The notes under the pieces were generated by a model that was not told where the DNA came from, searched no databases, and worked only from the letters and a program-made list of their open reading frames with translations. The translations under genes were made by a program, and so were the position numbers. A DNA stretch of 64,000 nucleotides from Leptasterias polaris (taxonomy: Eukaryota > Echinodermata > Asteroidea > Forcipulatida > Asteriidae): the NCBI GenBank assembly GCA_037783415.1, contig JAZGTN010000015.1:2480001-2544000 (forward strand), written 5' to 3'. Position 1 is the stretch's first letter; each line of letters opens with the position of its first letter. Positions 1-12,295 of the stretch are shown piece by piece.

Positions 1-676
1 GTTGAAATAAATGTTGAACGGCTCTTTGTATAGGCTAAAAACAGGTGCGTTAAGGGTTTCCACATTGTTGTTTGTTAAACAACTAATGGAAGCGCATGAG
101 TGCATTGTCGCAGAATAAAATCACAAGGTGAAATCTGGAGGATTCGCTTTGTGAACATGAAAAATTCAGATTTCACTGTGTGATTGTATTCTGCAACAAG
201 GCATGAAGGATATGCATTTAATATTTGTTCACATAAAAACTCACACACAGATCCTTGTCATTTGAAATTTGTGCAAAATAAACACCAAAAAGACACGGAA
301 ACTCGTCCACCTCACACCCTGAAAATTCTTTTCAAAACCTAAACGATGAACAACACCATGTAACACCAACCTTGTCGGTCATGACACGACTTTGCCTCGT
401 TTAGACAAACAGAAAGGGAACGATTATTTGGGAGCGACGCTGTGAAGTGACCAATAATTATCGGTATTGGACTCTAGTATTAAATTGTGGAGCGTCGTGG
501 CAGTACACATGGCAAAATATAGGATGACATGTGATGCATTTTCAACCAATCAAGCATCTCTGCCTGTGGAATAGGCCCTTTTTTAAACCACGGCTTGAAA
601 CTGGGCTCCGTCTGCCCAAGTCGTGGTTTTGAAAAAGGTCCATAATATAAAATTTAAAAGACTTTGCTATTCTTAC
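1..676. other. Left-edge segment without recognisable gene
   Basis: No convincing exon was found on either strand. The donor at 675-676 (minus) shows that the neighbouring minus-strand gene continues leftward, so this is probably its intron. The short inverted pair around 575-645 (cttttttaaaccacggctt and its partner) looks like a small foldback repeat. Confidence 0.4.
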
Positions 677-3600
677 TTTAGTATTCTCGTACACCAGGAG
701 ACTACTGGATAATGCTCTGTCTACATATAGGTCTTGAGTTGATAGACTCCCTGGTTGTACTGAAGAGTGACTGGCAGGAAGACTAGCTTCAGTGTGCGAA
801 CCTTTGTAGTGGTCGCCTACCTTGCCGAGAAGTTTTGCAATTTCTTCAGAGAGTGAAACACCTTTTGAAGACGAAGTAAAGGATTAATAAATAATCACCA
901 AAACAAGACAACGAAATGATCGAAAAGTTCACCGATCTCATTACCATCATCATCATTACCACCATCATGGCCGAGCGGATAAGAGCATCGAACTCAAGCT
1001 CTGGTGTTTCTGATCAGCAGAGTGTGGGTTCGAATCCCAGTCGTGACACTTGTGTCCTTAAGCAAGACACTTAACCACATGCTTCGTCCTTCGGATGGGA
1101 CGTTAAGCCGTAGGTCCCGTGTGTTGTGTAATGCACGTAAAAGAACCTAGTGCACTTATCGTAAAGAGAAGGGATTCGCCCCGGTGTTCCTGGTTTGATT
1201 GGCTGCATATTGCGCCACAGCACCTTGTAAACCATTACATGGTGCTATGCAAAGGAATAGGTCTCATACTTCAACACGTAACCCCACATACCTTGTAGGA
1301 AAAATACTGAGCGCTTTGAGACACCCATCGGGAGTATAAAGCGCTATAAGAACTGCGTATTATTATTATTATTATCATCAAGGCTTTAGTTGTCCACTTG
1401 TTGGACAAGGCCCTCCTCATAAAACTTGCATTTAACTCTCTCTCTAGCCAATCTGTATTTCCTCCCATTCACATCAATGTAACCAAACCGAGGTTGAAAT
1501 GAGAAATAATCTGGTTCCTTTTTGTACAATGAATATTAGCATTCATTACTGTTTGGGGATACAGGGAATATGACCAACATGGTGGCAGCAAAAGATTATT
1601 ATTCTACTCTTCAAACAAAATAATAATATCGCCTTTAAATACAAACCTTTGCTATCTAGGGTGCAAGGTGCTATCCCAGTCATGGAATCGTGTAACTTCT
1701 GCTCAACACACATTCTCAAATATTGGAGATGTTGAGTCAAGTCACTCGTAATATTCACATCTTCTGACAGCAGAGGGTGGTACTTCTCGCTTTTGCCAGT
1801 GAAACCAAAAGTTGCTGGGCTGTATGATGAAATAACGTCAGAAGAATATTTTAATCAATGTAAGGGGTATAACACATAGAGACAGGCCTGGATTTATACG
1901 GAGGTCATGACCTCTGTTGCCACTGGCCTTGGCCTCGGTGCTCTTTCAAAACTTTCCCATAGACTTTAAGATTTTCCAATGGAAGTGCCCATTGAAAATA
2001 GCCTTGCCCTCTCAAAGATGAAATTCCAAGCCTGTAGAGATCAAATTTTGCAGAGAGTTTTTTTGTTACCTTGCAATGCCACTATCGTACGTCTTGTTTA
2101 GAGGACGATCAGTGAGGATGGAATCGGCACCACTGCTCTGAAGGCTAACGGTATCATCCAAGCTGTGTTGAGACGAGATAGTTGAGTGAGCGATGTTCAA
2201 GGGGTCGTCAAATGATCTAAAGTAATTAATCAAACAATAAACCAATATGCCATCTTAGCAAAGATGATAAAAACATAATCCAATACTGTGTGATGCTGAG
2301 TGACACAAGGAAGTGAGTGCAAGGCTCGAAAATTACACTGGACCACAGGCCCGAGGCCAGTGATTTTTAGCTCTAGGCCAGTGATTTCAGCTCTGGGCTG
2401 ATACACTCATGACTGGTTAAGTCCAATGGTCTTGTATGTTTTCAATTTAAGAATGTCACTCCACTGTGCAATATGTTTCATTTTCTTTTTAATTTTTGTT
2501 GTCAAAATGTTGAATTTCAGTCTGATAGTTCAAGCCCTGGAGTGATTGACTATGATGTACTCTTTCAATTTCCAAACTGCAAACAAAGTTGAGGGACAGT
2601 GGCAGATGATGACGCTGTATACTTAATAAGCCGCAGGCTTGATTTCAAAAAGCACTAAGATTCATCTAAGATCTCCACAGTGGTTTGCATTGTGACTTTA
2701 CACTATCGATATTGATATTACATCCTTAGATCAATCTAAGCTCTTTGTGAAATCCAGCCCAGGCATGACAGGGGATCAAGATGATAAGAAGCGAGATGGA
2801 AACAGTAATATTTTGAGAGCAAGGAAGGAGTAAAATCCAAGATTATTTTTTGAAAAGGTGACCTGCTGAGAAAGTGGCAGTTAAATTATTGCATTTTTTT
2901 TAAATTTGCAACTTAATGAGAGACCAATGGGGGGGAAAAACAATGAGGCCGAACATCTAGTTGCAATAATCATAACCCTCCATCCTTTTGACAATCGTGA
3001 CCGTCAGGAGGATGGAGGGTTTGCAACTACAAAACATCTTGATGAGCCCAGACATCTCGAAGAGCTCAAGGATAAAGATGATGCCAAGGAGGATGAAAAC
3101 AGAAAGATGAGGATGATTTTATAAGTGATGGAGAAGTTGAATCATAAGAAACACACAGGAATAGGCTCTTGGTAAATTCAGCATTTACCTGTGGACCTCT
3201 GATGTCACCAATTCCTTCCGGGGAAAACGTGACGGCACTACAAATGTCTTGTCCTGCCTCCCTTTATCTTCATTCTCCGTCATAGTTTCTTCAGATTCTT
3301 TCAGAATAGATGTTGAGCCTTTCGGAGGAAAACATGATGCCTTTACGAATGTCTTGTTCTGACTCCCTTGAACTGTCTGCGGAGCATCTTCATTCTCCGC
3401 CTTTACAAATGTCTCGTAGTGAATCCCTCGAACCGTTTCCGGAGCATCTTCACTCTCCATCGTAGTTTCTTCAGATTCCTTCAGAACAGAGGTTGAGCCT
3501 ATATGGCAAACAATAAATTATTGTTCACAATCACCATGGTTTCAGTCCTCAGTCAAGCAAATATATATTTTAAAAAAATTATAAATACCCTGCAAAATCC

Positions 3601-4263
3601 CAACCAAAAACCCCGCCCAAAACACCTGCATAAAGTAATGTTTGTTTATCATGTCAATGCAGCCCTCAATGTTGAATAAATGCAGCCTATTTTTTTATAT
3701 ATTTGTTTATTTAATTAATTTTTTTAAACAAAACCTTACAAATAAAGGCTTAACAAACTACACAAGTTACTTTCCTCACGATATCCATGGAAATATAGTT
3801 TGATAAAAATCTCACCTTCATCTCTAAGTATTTGGGGCAACAAATCATTGATCGCCGCACTCACAGCTTGCAGAAGTTGGTTTGATTGGTCATCTCCAAC
3901 CGCGGAGGGCAGTATACACTTTTCTTTTTCTGAGTTTTAAACATGTGAAAAATGTTCAATATTTCAAATAAAATAATGTGCAATTTGTTTTATTATTTTA
4001 AACTAACTGTTGGAAAAGGACAATTCAATTGGAAAGCAACAATTTCTAAAAGAAATGGTTGGCAAAAGAACAAAAATGATTGGCAAAAACTAACCTTGCA
4101 TAAAGTGGTCAGCACTGGCAGCCGACAACAAAATCAGTGACGTCACATCAGCTAGAAGACCACCCATGGGTTTACTTCTGACACTTTCCTCAAGCTCCGA
4201 TGGGATGGAGTAGAGGGAAGTGGGCGTGATTTTTCGCTTGACACGAGGGGGTGGTTCCTCCAT
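677..4263 (-). CDS. Unrecognised multi-exon gene, 3' incomplete, with BH3-like motif
   Basis: Six minus-strand coding blocks join in perfect phase: 4263-4095, 3929-3816, 3498-3189, 2216-2070, 1819-1647 and 861-677 (1098 bases, 366 codons, no stop), each with AG/GT borders. The first ATG (4263) lies 18 bases inside an exon whose acceptor is at 4282-4283, so a 5' untranslated exon is expected further right. The N-terminus is basic and then hydrophobic (ITPTSLYSIPSELEES, then GGLLADVTSLILLSAASADH). The third block is acidic and internally repeated, with two STSxLKESEET copies and several (E/K)TFV motifs. The middle is Ser/Thr-rich (SLDDTVSLQSSGADS). The sixth block holds EIAKLLGKVGDHY at about residue 312, which fits the BH3 pattern. 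The last donor is phase 0, so the gene runs off the left edge. I do not recognise the family. The exon structure is strong; any function is inference. Confidence 0.75.
967..1362 (+). repeat. tRNA-derived SINE (tRNA-Leu-like head)
   Basis: The head carries a pol III A box (TGGCCGAGCGG, 968-978) and B box (GGTTCGAATCC, 1027-1037) around a tRNA-Leu-like segment with a CTCAAG anticodon-loop-like stretch. A conserved body follows (GTCCTTAAGCAAGACACTTAA; GCACGTAAAAGAACC), ending in an ATT microsatellite at 1352-1375. The body shows it is a retroposon, not a functional tRNA gene. It lies in sense orientation within an intron of a minus-strand gene. Confidence 0.85.
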
Positions 4264-5133
4264 GTCTTCACTGGTTTGGTTCTAGAGTGGCAAGGAGTAA
4301 GAATGTTAGCTGCGAACGTGGAGATAAGAGGTGACATGACTCCATGTGATGTACACACAGAAACACTGAACATTCTCCTCTTAATGACGAAAATAAAGAA
4401 GAGTTAAAAGTCACATCATCAAGCCACTGTTTGAATAATAATGTAATCTTGTGTGGATTGATTGTTTCGATGGATCGAACATGTTTGCAGTGAGGCCCCT
4501 CGCTTGGTCGTCCAAGTAGGGACTGCCAAAGCATGGTTACAACATGGAGGTAGAATTAGTGATTACAACCACAGATAGGTAAAAACAAGGCCTAGGCCTA
4601 GTGACCTTGCCGACTGGATGGATGGAACAACGTGCCGCCATGCATGAGGACAAGCTGCCAGTGCTAGCAAGCTACGTGTAGGACGTACTCACCACGTACT
4701 GCTGGGCTGTCAAGAAACAGGTAAGCACTAATTCATTCTGTCTAATTTGTTTCACAAAAAACTTCATTTAACTATATAGGCCTACTCGTGCGTCAACTTA
4801 TACTCTCAAACCAATCGTGAAAGAGCCAACTCATTAAAACACAGCTTATTGACATTCTTACCGATCCGTCTGACTGACTGGGCTCTTGTAGTTTAGCAAT
4901 TCTCTTGCTTCAGTCAGTTATTGATGCATAAGTGACTCTGCACTAAATGAACACAGCGCCCATTGCACGTAGCTAGCGTTCCACAGATTACGCCACACGT
5001 TTGAATGCTTTTATTATGTTGATTTTAATGCCGTTTTACCACGTGTATACCTATTCAGTTTTAAATGACCCGCTATTAAGCGACGACTCCCAAACACAAA
5101 CAACACTTATTCAAGAAGTAACAATAACTAAGG

Positions 5134-5250
5134 CTAGCAAACTGGCGGGCCGGGTACAACCAGGCGTAAATGTCTTTTGGGAGGAGTGTTGGTTCTGAAA
5201 AGAGCCGGTGTCGGGTCTCGACATTTCAAGCAGTATACTGTGCTCGTCTT
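5134..5250 (+). repeat. Half copy of foldback repeat (one arm)
   Basis: The sequence (gtacaacc, cttttgggaggagtgttgg, ctgaaaagagccggtg, cagtatactg) matches the left arm of the foldback copies at 19018-19224 and 57482-57626. The right arm is missing, so this copy is truncated at the centre of symmetry. Confidence 0.65.
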
Positions 5251-5689
5251 CGGAACACTTATTTAGTTGCGTTTCAAAATAGTTGATGGTCTACTAATTC
5301 CTTGTTAACTTTGCTAAAAGCATAGCATTTTCAAACTGCCTATTTCTGGCTGCTGTCAACCTTTTCTGACAGGTAAGGATAACATTTGATATAAATGAAG
5401 TAGATTAAAAAGGCAGTCGGATGCGTTACCCTTTGACTCAACTCAACGAACATAATGGAATTTGTAAAAAATAAAGTCATAATAAAATAGCCATTTTGTC
5501 GAACGTGTCATGGAGACGGGCTGTAAAAAAAACCCCAAAAACTTTCTTTATTTCGTTTTCGAATTAAAATCAACACTTTAGTAAACTTCTAATATCACTA
5601 AAAACTTTTCAGATAGAAAGAAAAAGAAAGTAGAAAAACAACATTAATGTAGTAAAATAATGTTAACTGTTCTTTCCAACAGAGGGCGT

Positions 5690-5886
5690 TTTTCAAAGAG
5701 CTGCTTATGCACATAGCTATAATAAGTACAACAAAACTATGTTAACTACCAGAATAAGACTACCAGCCAAACTAACATGTCACAATGTCACATGTACAAT
5801 TTGTGACAGGTATCCTGGAAATTCTGCTTATCAAACAGTTGTTAAGCAAGATGTTTTGCTTAAGCAGCTCTATGAAATTGGGCACT
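5690..5886. repeat. MITE, family with AGCTGCTTAAGCA ends
   Basis: It starts with tttcaaagagctgcttatgc and ends with gcttaagcagctctatgaaa, which are imperfect inverted repeats. The inside holds the family's cttac/accagaataag and gtcac/tgtgac blocks. Related copies or fragments occur near 28400-28795, 46376-46421, 47455-47610, 49030-49098, 54068-54202 and 58682-58760. Confidence 0.7.
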
Positions 5887-6356
5887 AATTCGGATTTATC
5901 ACAACAAATATTTTACTGAAATTAACTAACCAACAAAATATGTAACTTGAATAAGGCAAAAAAGTTCATCTAACAAGAAAATACAAAATACGTTAATTTG
6001 AAAATTGCGTTAATAAAATATATCATTTTTAATTAATTAAAAGATAAATTAAGCTTGCCCCTAAAATATAATGAATACAGCTTCCATTATCGACAAGGAT
6101 CGCGTGTTGTAACAAAAGTAATTTTCAGGCCTGGAAATGGATTTTTGAGAGGGCAAGGCCATTTTAATTTTGCAAAGGGCACTTCCATCACAAAATCGCA
6201 CTGTCTATGGGAAACCTTTTGAAGGGGAACCGAAGGCCAAGACCATGGGGGTAACATAGGCCTTAGTGGCCTTTCTGAGATTCAAGGGCTGCAAGTTCAT
6301 AGACCTGCTTATGCAGGCAATGGTGCTTTAAATCGGAGGAACATTCTAAAAAATAA

Positions 6357-9300
6357 TTATGTCACCACATTAATAATAGAGTCTTCGTCATCATCTGTGT
6401 TTTCATCACCGTTTTCTTCGGACTTCTCCGGTTGCACAGTCTCCGAACATTCACTGCTTCTCGCCTGCTGATCGGTTCCTGACAGATCCGAAAGGAACCG
6501 TTGGAATAGCTGAACGTCGGGAGCGACGACCGTACGACGCTCGCTCGCCGCCGCATCGACGCCACCATCTGGGATATGCAGATTCAGAGATCGCTCATCG
6601 TCATCTAAATCCACGTCACATCGACGAGGTTGACGTGACGAGGCCGTTGAGTCGGAGCGGGGGCTGGACGAGTTCCCATTCATGCGTTCCTCGCCTGTGG
6701 ATGAACCCAACGTTGCCTGGACTGATTCTGCCTGTGGTGGCGCCCTGTATCCCAAGTCGGCAACGTGAGCCACCTGCACGCCTTTAAGGATGTTGACTGT
6801 GCTGTGGTTTAATGGTATGTTTACTGCTGTTTGCGCACGGCTGTCATTGACGAGATGCAAGACAGCGCCCCCATTGGCCTTGTAGATCATTTTATTTTGT
6901 GGAATCACTTGATGAGAGGATGGATTATTCAGCAGGATTTTAACAGGCTGGATGGCGGGTTGACCGACTGCTGTTTGACCTGCGGCTGTTGCGTGACGTA
7001 ATATTTGTGTTGATTCAGGTCGGCGAGGTGGCCCCACTGGTTCTATTACATATTGCTGAAAAAGGTTCACACAATTTCTCTTAATTATAAGTTTGACCGA
7101 CTATGAAATCATAATAGTATTGTGGCATTAGTTCGAAAATCTCACCATGGTTTTTTAATCAACTTGTAGATTTAGCTTCATCAAAAAATATTAAAAAAAT
7201 TGTTAAAGTTAATAAGTTATTTTCATTATAATGTTTTTTTCTTCAATTACCTGAGCCTGAGTAGGTGCGTATTGAGAATTTACATTGACACCACTGGTAC
7301 CCGGCCTTAGCAACTGAGCGCCTGGTGCATTGCCACAGTGCGTCAGCGGTGGTTGGATACCTGTTTAAGTACAAGAAAATAGTTTGCATTACAGTGTGGT
7401 GGAATATCTTTATATCGGAGCATGCTGTTGTTTTCCCATGTGTCGTTAAGGCAAAGTATACCATTGGTTTTTGGAACCGTTCGATTGCTTTAAACCTATA
7501 CAAAATATGTACAATACAAAATAACCTGTGAACATTTCATAATTGTAACGGGTGATTATAGCGTTTTGTGGATAGGCCTATCGCAGAAAATCTGGAGCAT
7601 GCATGAAAAGTTTCTGAGATAGAAATGGTTTTGAATCCCTCTCTCTAAAACCACAGTCCTTTGAGGGGAATCATTTTATTTTTTATTATTTATTTTATTG
7701 CAATATCTTTATACAGGATAAAAAGATCAGCAAAAGCTGTTTTACATCAATGTCCTGTTATACATAACAAATTATCAACGTAAACAACACACTAAAAAAA
7801 AATAATAATACAAAGAAAAACTACTTGAAATACAGTTTCTTATTATATCAACAGTTACAAAATTTCAATGGAGGAGGAACTTTGAATGGAAGAAGGAATA
7901 TTGTTCCAAACTTTAGCACCGGCAAACTTAAAAGATTGTTTAAAACACTCGACGTTGTTTAGGGAAAACAACATTAAGAGAGTCTGCATTTCTTGTATTA
8001 ATACCATGTCTATCGAAGTACATTTCTACGTCATTACATAGTCGACTTGGAGCAAGTCCATGAACACATTTATAAAATAGACAGGCTAAAAGGAAATCTC
8101 TTCTTTGTTCCAATGTTTGCCAAGATAATTGACTAATGAGGTCTTTTCAAAATGTTAAACATTATCAAAAGCTGCGTTGCCTCTAATACCAAGTAAGTTT
8201 TGATACAACAATATAGTGCATTGATTTTTACAAAATAAGATACACAAACACACAGACATCGTTCCGGCAGTTTACACGAAGAGGCAACTAAACAGTAAAT
8301 TAGCAATCAATCATTAAACTTACTGATGAAAGTAACACCAGATTTGCATGGTTCATGATCCCCCACTTTCATGGTTGGTAACATTTCAAAGATTAAATGG
8401 CAAACAGTCTCTGAAACAATGATTAAAATTGTATTCTCTTAAATGTTGTTTGCGCACAGTCTTGAGCTGAACAGAGCAAAATCTTAAAAGTGTTTGTTTT
8501 ATTATCATAAAACTTACCAACGGGTCCGTTCTGTGAAATGACGTAACGGGGATTCGACGAGAACGTGAAGTACGAAGTGGAATTCGGATTGAGTTTACAA
8601 TTGGGTAAGCTATTGGCGTGGTCACCACTGGGTACGAGGCTAAAACCTGTGCTTTTCTGTTTGGGCGGTCGAGGGCTATAAACCCAACCTAGGGAAAAAA
8701 CAAATGATTTCTGTGTTTATAGCAATATTTGACATTCATTTTTTCGTACTGAAACTTCACTGTCATGTTGGTTTTGTATTATTTATAATTAAAGCATTCT
8801 TGTTTCAAATGTTGATAACTTTTGACTAGTTATAATATCACGTGGAGGGCGTAATCAGACTTACCCGGATGTTCCTGCCTGTGCTGCTTCTTCAGCTCTT
8901 CCGCCTCCCTGTAGAAGGGGTCTTTCTGATCATGCGTCAAGGCGTTCCAAGCTTGACCTAACCGGATGCTAATGTCGGCATTGTTGTTGCCCCGGAAGTT
9001 TTTGGCCAGGAGTGGTCTGTTGATGCGCGCCCACACCATGAAGGCATTCATGGGGCGCCGGACACGGTCGGCATTCCGGCGCTTCCGACCTCGGCTTGTT
9101 GAGAGGGTGTCTGGGAAAACAATAACAGAATCATTAAAACAGGTTCAGTCACTCTGATTTCAGCAGAGAAATGAATGCATTTTAAGCTCCCATATTTGGC
9201 ATGATGTATCCTATGTCTTCATTGTGTTTTTTGAATCTCGGGGACAATTCTTTAGAGCATTTTGGAGGGTACTTCTGTACAAGAGGAAAAGAGTGTGATA

Positions 9301-11155
9301 TGGGAACATTGAGGGCGGGGGGGGATATAAATTCCCCAAAGTTTCTTTTTTTTAACCTTCATTGTGGTAATCTGAACCTGCAGTGGTGGTTGGGTCGACA
9401 TCATCTTTTCCATTCAGGGAGGATGCAGTTGGCTTTGTTGCGACCGATGATGGCGCTTGCTGACCCAGTACCTCTGCACCAGCCGTCGATCCCTCGGCGA
9501 GGATGGTTTGGTGACTTCCATTCCGAGGGAGACTTGAATTGTTCTCATTGATTTGAACCGACGGGACAGAGTGGTGAGTTTGCAGCGTTGGGTCATCTTC
9601 GTCGACGATCGTCCGAGGTTTCTCGGCTGCGGAGGTCAGGTGTTGTAGGATCTCCGGGCTCCTTGGTTTATAGTTAGTCAACTCGGTGAATGTCTTGTCC
9701 ACCGCAGGGGCTGCCACGCCACAACCATTGGGCACGATCACCGTGTTTCCCTCGCCGAGACTCTGCCGGGTTGGTGTGGTCTTCTTCGGTGGCTCATCTT
9801 CAAGCTCTTTTGGTGTTTTTTGATTACTTGCTACTGGCTGGTTTTCTTCGATCGATTCAGAAATGTTTGCTGGGCCTAAACCTGGTTGCTCGTGTGGACT
9901 ATAAACAAAAGAAAGAAAAACATTACAGACGTCATGCATTGACGTCATTCGGCCGCCATCTTGGAGGTAAACCGATAATGAAGCAATCATAATGGAAAAC
10001 GCACAGCTATCTTGTGGGCGCGCAGGACAGCTAGATTAATTTTTTAACTGTACTCGGTCTCCCAAGATACATTGCGGTATATTTAGATGGCGCCTGTGCA
10101 TGGGCTATTCAACCAAAGATGGCTTTGGAGCATAAATGCAACTAAAAATGTGAAATCTAAAAAATAACCAACCTTCCACAAGAAGATTGAACTGAGTCAC
10201 AAACTTCAGCCTGCCCAGTAGATCCAGGCCGTGACGTCTTTGATGACGTCAACACTGATTCTTGTTGAAGCGGCCGTCGACTCGGATTTACTTCGGAGAT
10301 TTGAACCGACGAACAGCCGGCTGCTGTTGTGATGGTGTTCGCCAACGGCTGTTTTCCGATCTCGACACACCTGTAGAATTTCTCTCCTATCTTGCAGGTG
10401 ATGCTTGGTGGAGTTGTTTGCAAAGTTGAGGTCTTTGTTGGAACCGCGGCTTGGGGTTGTTGGTAGCTAGTAGAACTTGTTTGGTGGAGGCTTAAATGAT
10501 TTCCAGAAAGAAAAGATCATTTAAAAATAATTCTTCACACAACAAAATTGATGTTTTTATTGTGATGTCACAGCAACCCAAATAATGTTTGAAGACTCAA
10601 TCAATTAATATCATTATTAAAACTTTTTCATAGATTGCAATAGATTGTGGTGAAAAGGGAGAAAGATTTGTACCGATTATTCGACACTCCATGTTGAAGC
10701 GATGAATCGCTATTGACCGCAGAAGCCGGTACCAAGTAGAACAACTGCCTCCCATCGTTGGAATCGCCGTTGCCGATACGCAAATTCGGGTAATCGAGAG
10801 TCGACGGCGGAAGAATCGTCAAGCTGTTTGGGCGGGACTGCGGCGAAGGGTTCTGGCGGAATTGTGAGGTAACTGGTTGTGGGTTTTCTTGCACGTTTAA
10901 TCGGTTGCTATCTGCTTTCTCGAGACAGGATTTGGCTGCTGTGTGAGTTGGTGAAGCACCGTGCAGACGAGAGGAAAGTTTGTCCCGGCTTTGGGAGGCA
11001 TCAGTCCGCTCTTCAAGAAGAAAAGGCCTGACATCAACAGTTACTGAGGTCGCATGATTTGTGGAAGACATCAGTTGAACGGTTGGAATGGACGTGCCCG
11101 GACCCAAGACAAGACTGCATCTATTCGATGTGGGTAAGTTCATACCTGAGAGCAT
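6357..11155 (-). CDS. SOX30: SOX30-like HMG-box transcription factor
   Basis: Seven minus-strand exons join in phase: 11155-10674, 10490-10173, 9898-9378, 9110-8865, 8688-8518, 7360-7251, 7055-6357 (2547 bases, 848 aa plus TAA). The HMG box is split over exons 4 and 5, beginning RRPMNAFMVWARINRPLLAK and ending EHPG-WVYSPRPPKQK. The MNAFMVWAR core, the NNADISIRLG stretch and the tail PGWVYxPRP resemble SOX30 more than SOXB, C, D, E or F boxes. About 440 residues rich in Ser, Pro, Gln and Thr precede the box, a long N-terminus as in vertebrate SOX30, and a long acidic Ser-rich tail follows (DDDE near the end). SOX30 regulates spermiogenic genes in mammals; the same role here is inference. The start is the first ATG (11155), although an acceptor-like ctctcag follows it, so an upstream exon cannot be excluded. 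Confidence 0.85.
7680..8140 (-). mobile_element. Degraded 3' end of a non-LTR retrotransposon
   Basis: Reading the minus strand, 8140-7855 gives the C-terminus typical of LINE ORF2: KCVHGLAPSRL, then after a frameshift KFAGAKVWNNIPSSI and a stop at 7855. An A/T-rich 3' region down to about 7680 follows. It lies inside a SOX30-like intron (7361-8517), in the same orientation as the host gene. Too damaged to assign a clade. Confidence 0.65.
9925..10125 (-). repeat. Diverged copy of the CRE/YY1-bearing MITE
   Basis: The stretch catgcattgacgtcattcgg, then ccgccatcttggaggtaaac and ggaaaacgc, aligns in reverse orientation with the MITE copies at 27723-27895 and 52231-52403. The distal half (10030-10125) is poorly conserved. 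It lies in the intron before exon 3 of the SOX30-like gene. Confidence 0.5.
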
Positions 11156-11159
11156 TTTT

Positions 11160-11640
11160 ATTCCGTGTTTGAGTAATCTTTGAAATTGCGAAAATGTTTA
11201 AGGCTTTTTCACACTACAACCGATTCATTTCGCAATGGCTGTCGAATAAAAAACATAGCATTTCCACAACAAACATAACTCTGCTGCGACTAGAAATCAG
11301 CACGTCATGAATGTTAGTTCAAATCTATATTATTACATCATAATAATTGAATGTAAACAATGGAACAATGGAAAGGAACAAAGTGGGCGCGTGCGCGCGA
11401 ATTTCAAATGAATTTGCGCAGTTACGCGCGCGCTGTAGATCTTTTGCCGGCGTCCGTACGCGCGCGTTTAAGTTCACTACACGTTCAGTATTAATGAGTC
11501 ATTGCGTCACACGCATCTGTATCTGCAGTACGCCCAAATTTAAGGTTTTTGCTATTTACGTCTCACTTACGGATTTTTCGCTGAACGCGTAAAACCGTCT
11601 GTCCTCGCACACGTTCCCTTGAAATATATGTATGTATATA
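11160..11640 (-). promoter_or_regulatory. CpG-rich upstream region of the SOX30-like gene
   Basis: The 5' flank contains a CpG-dense patch at 11375-11475 (repeated gcgcgc, cgtacgcgcgcg) in otherwise AT-rich DNA. Its position upstream of the first ATG suggests a promoter. No TATA box was identified. Confidence 0.4.
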
Positions 11641-12295
11641 TATTTCACACCAGTCCAAGCCAAACAAATAGGTATTTAAAATGATTGCTTTTTATACAAT
11701 TAAAATCTGTTTAATCTCATGTGAACTCAATTTCCTTATTGACTGAAAACACTTGAACGAAAACGGTAACAAGTTATATTTGCTGAAATTCATTTCAAGG
11801 ATAGGTCTTTAAAGAATCCTTTTTCATAGCATCTAATAGGCATTGGGAAAAAATATTTGAAGAAAGCATTAATAAAAAAATAGTTATGCCATGCATGGGT
11901 TATTGGAGATAAATTGTACAAAAAGCTCCTTCTTTAGTGCTATAATACTTCTCACTTCCACATGAGGGCTTTATAGGTTTCAACTTTATCTACTCTTTTT
12001 TCAAGGAAGTTAGTCAGAGCAATGTGTATTTATCAAGGGTCATATTATTGTCAACAAAAATAGTCGCTCTGTTACCATGGCAACGTTCGAGTCAGTTTAA
12101 AGGTTTTTACTAATGACTTGGTTTTTGTCTTATTCAACAAAAATGTCGACTCGTTCTTGTTTTTCCCCCAAACTGAATAGTAGCAATGTGTGACTGAATA
12201 TAGGGCCAACCCTATATTAAAACAAAAATGCATTGTGGGAACTCAAAATGGCCGCCATCTCTCTGGCCGTAGTATTTACGGATACACCACGGAAA
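11641..12295. other. Intergenic AT-rich DNA
   Basis: Only short open frames and no recognisable repeat or RNA gene seen. The segment near 12245 (aaaatggccgccatct) has a YY1-like word, but nothing else supports a regulatory call. Confidence 0.35.

Larger units (their letters stand above)
4282..6356. other. Intergenic interval between two minus-strand genes
   Basis: It should contain the promoter and 5' untranslated exon of the gene to its left and the 3' untranslated region of the SOX30-like gene to its right. Open frames here are short and have no credible splice context. Recognisable contents are a half copy of a foldback repeat (5134-5250) and a MITE (5690-5886), listed separately. Confidence 0.5.

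Noticed and set aside
968..1050. Functional tRNA-Leu gene
   Set aside because: A and B boxes are present but a conserved SINE body and microsatellite tail follow, and the cloverleaf is poor.
9201..9992. Plus-strand ORFs across 9201-9551 and 9690-9992
   Set aside because: They are antisense shadows of SOX30-like exon 3, whose splice phase is consistent on the minus strand.
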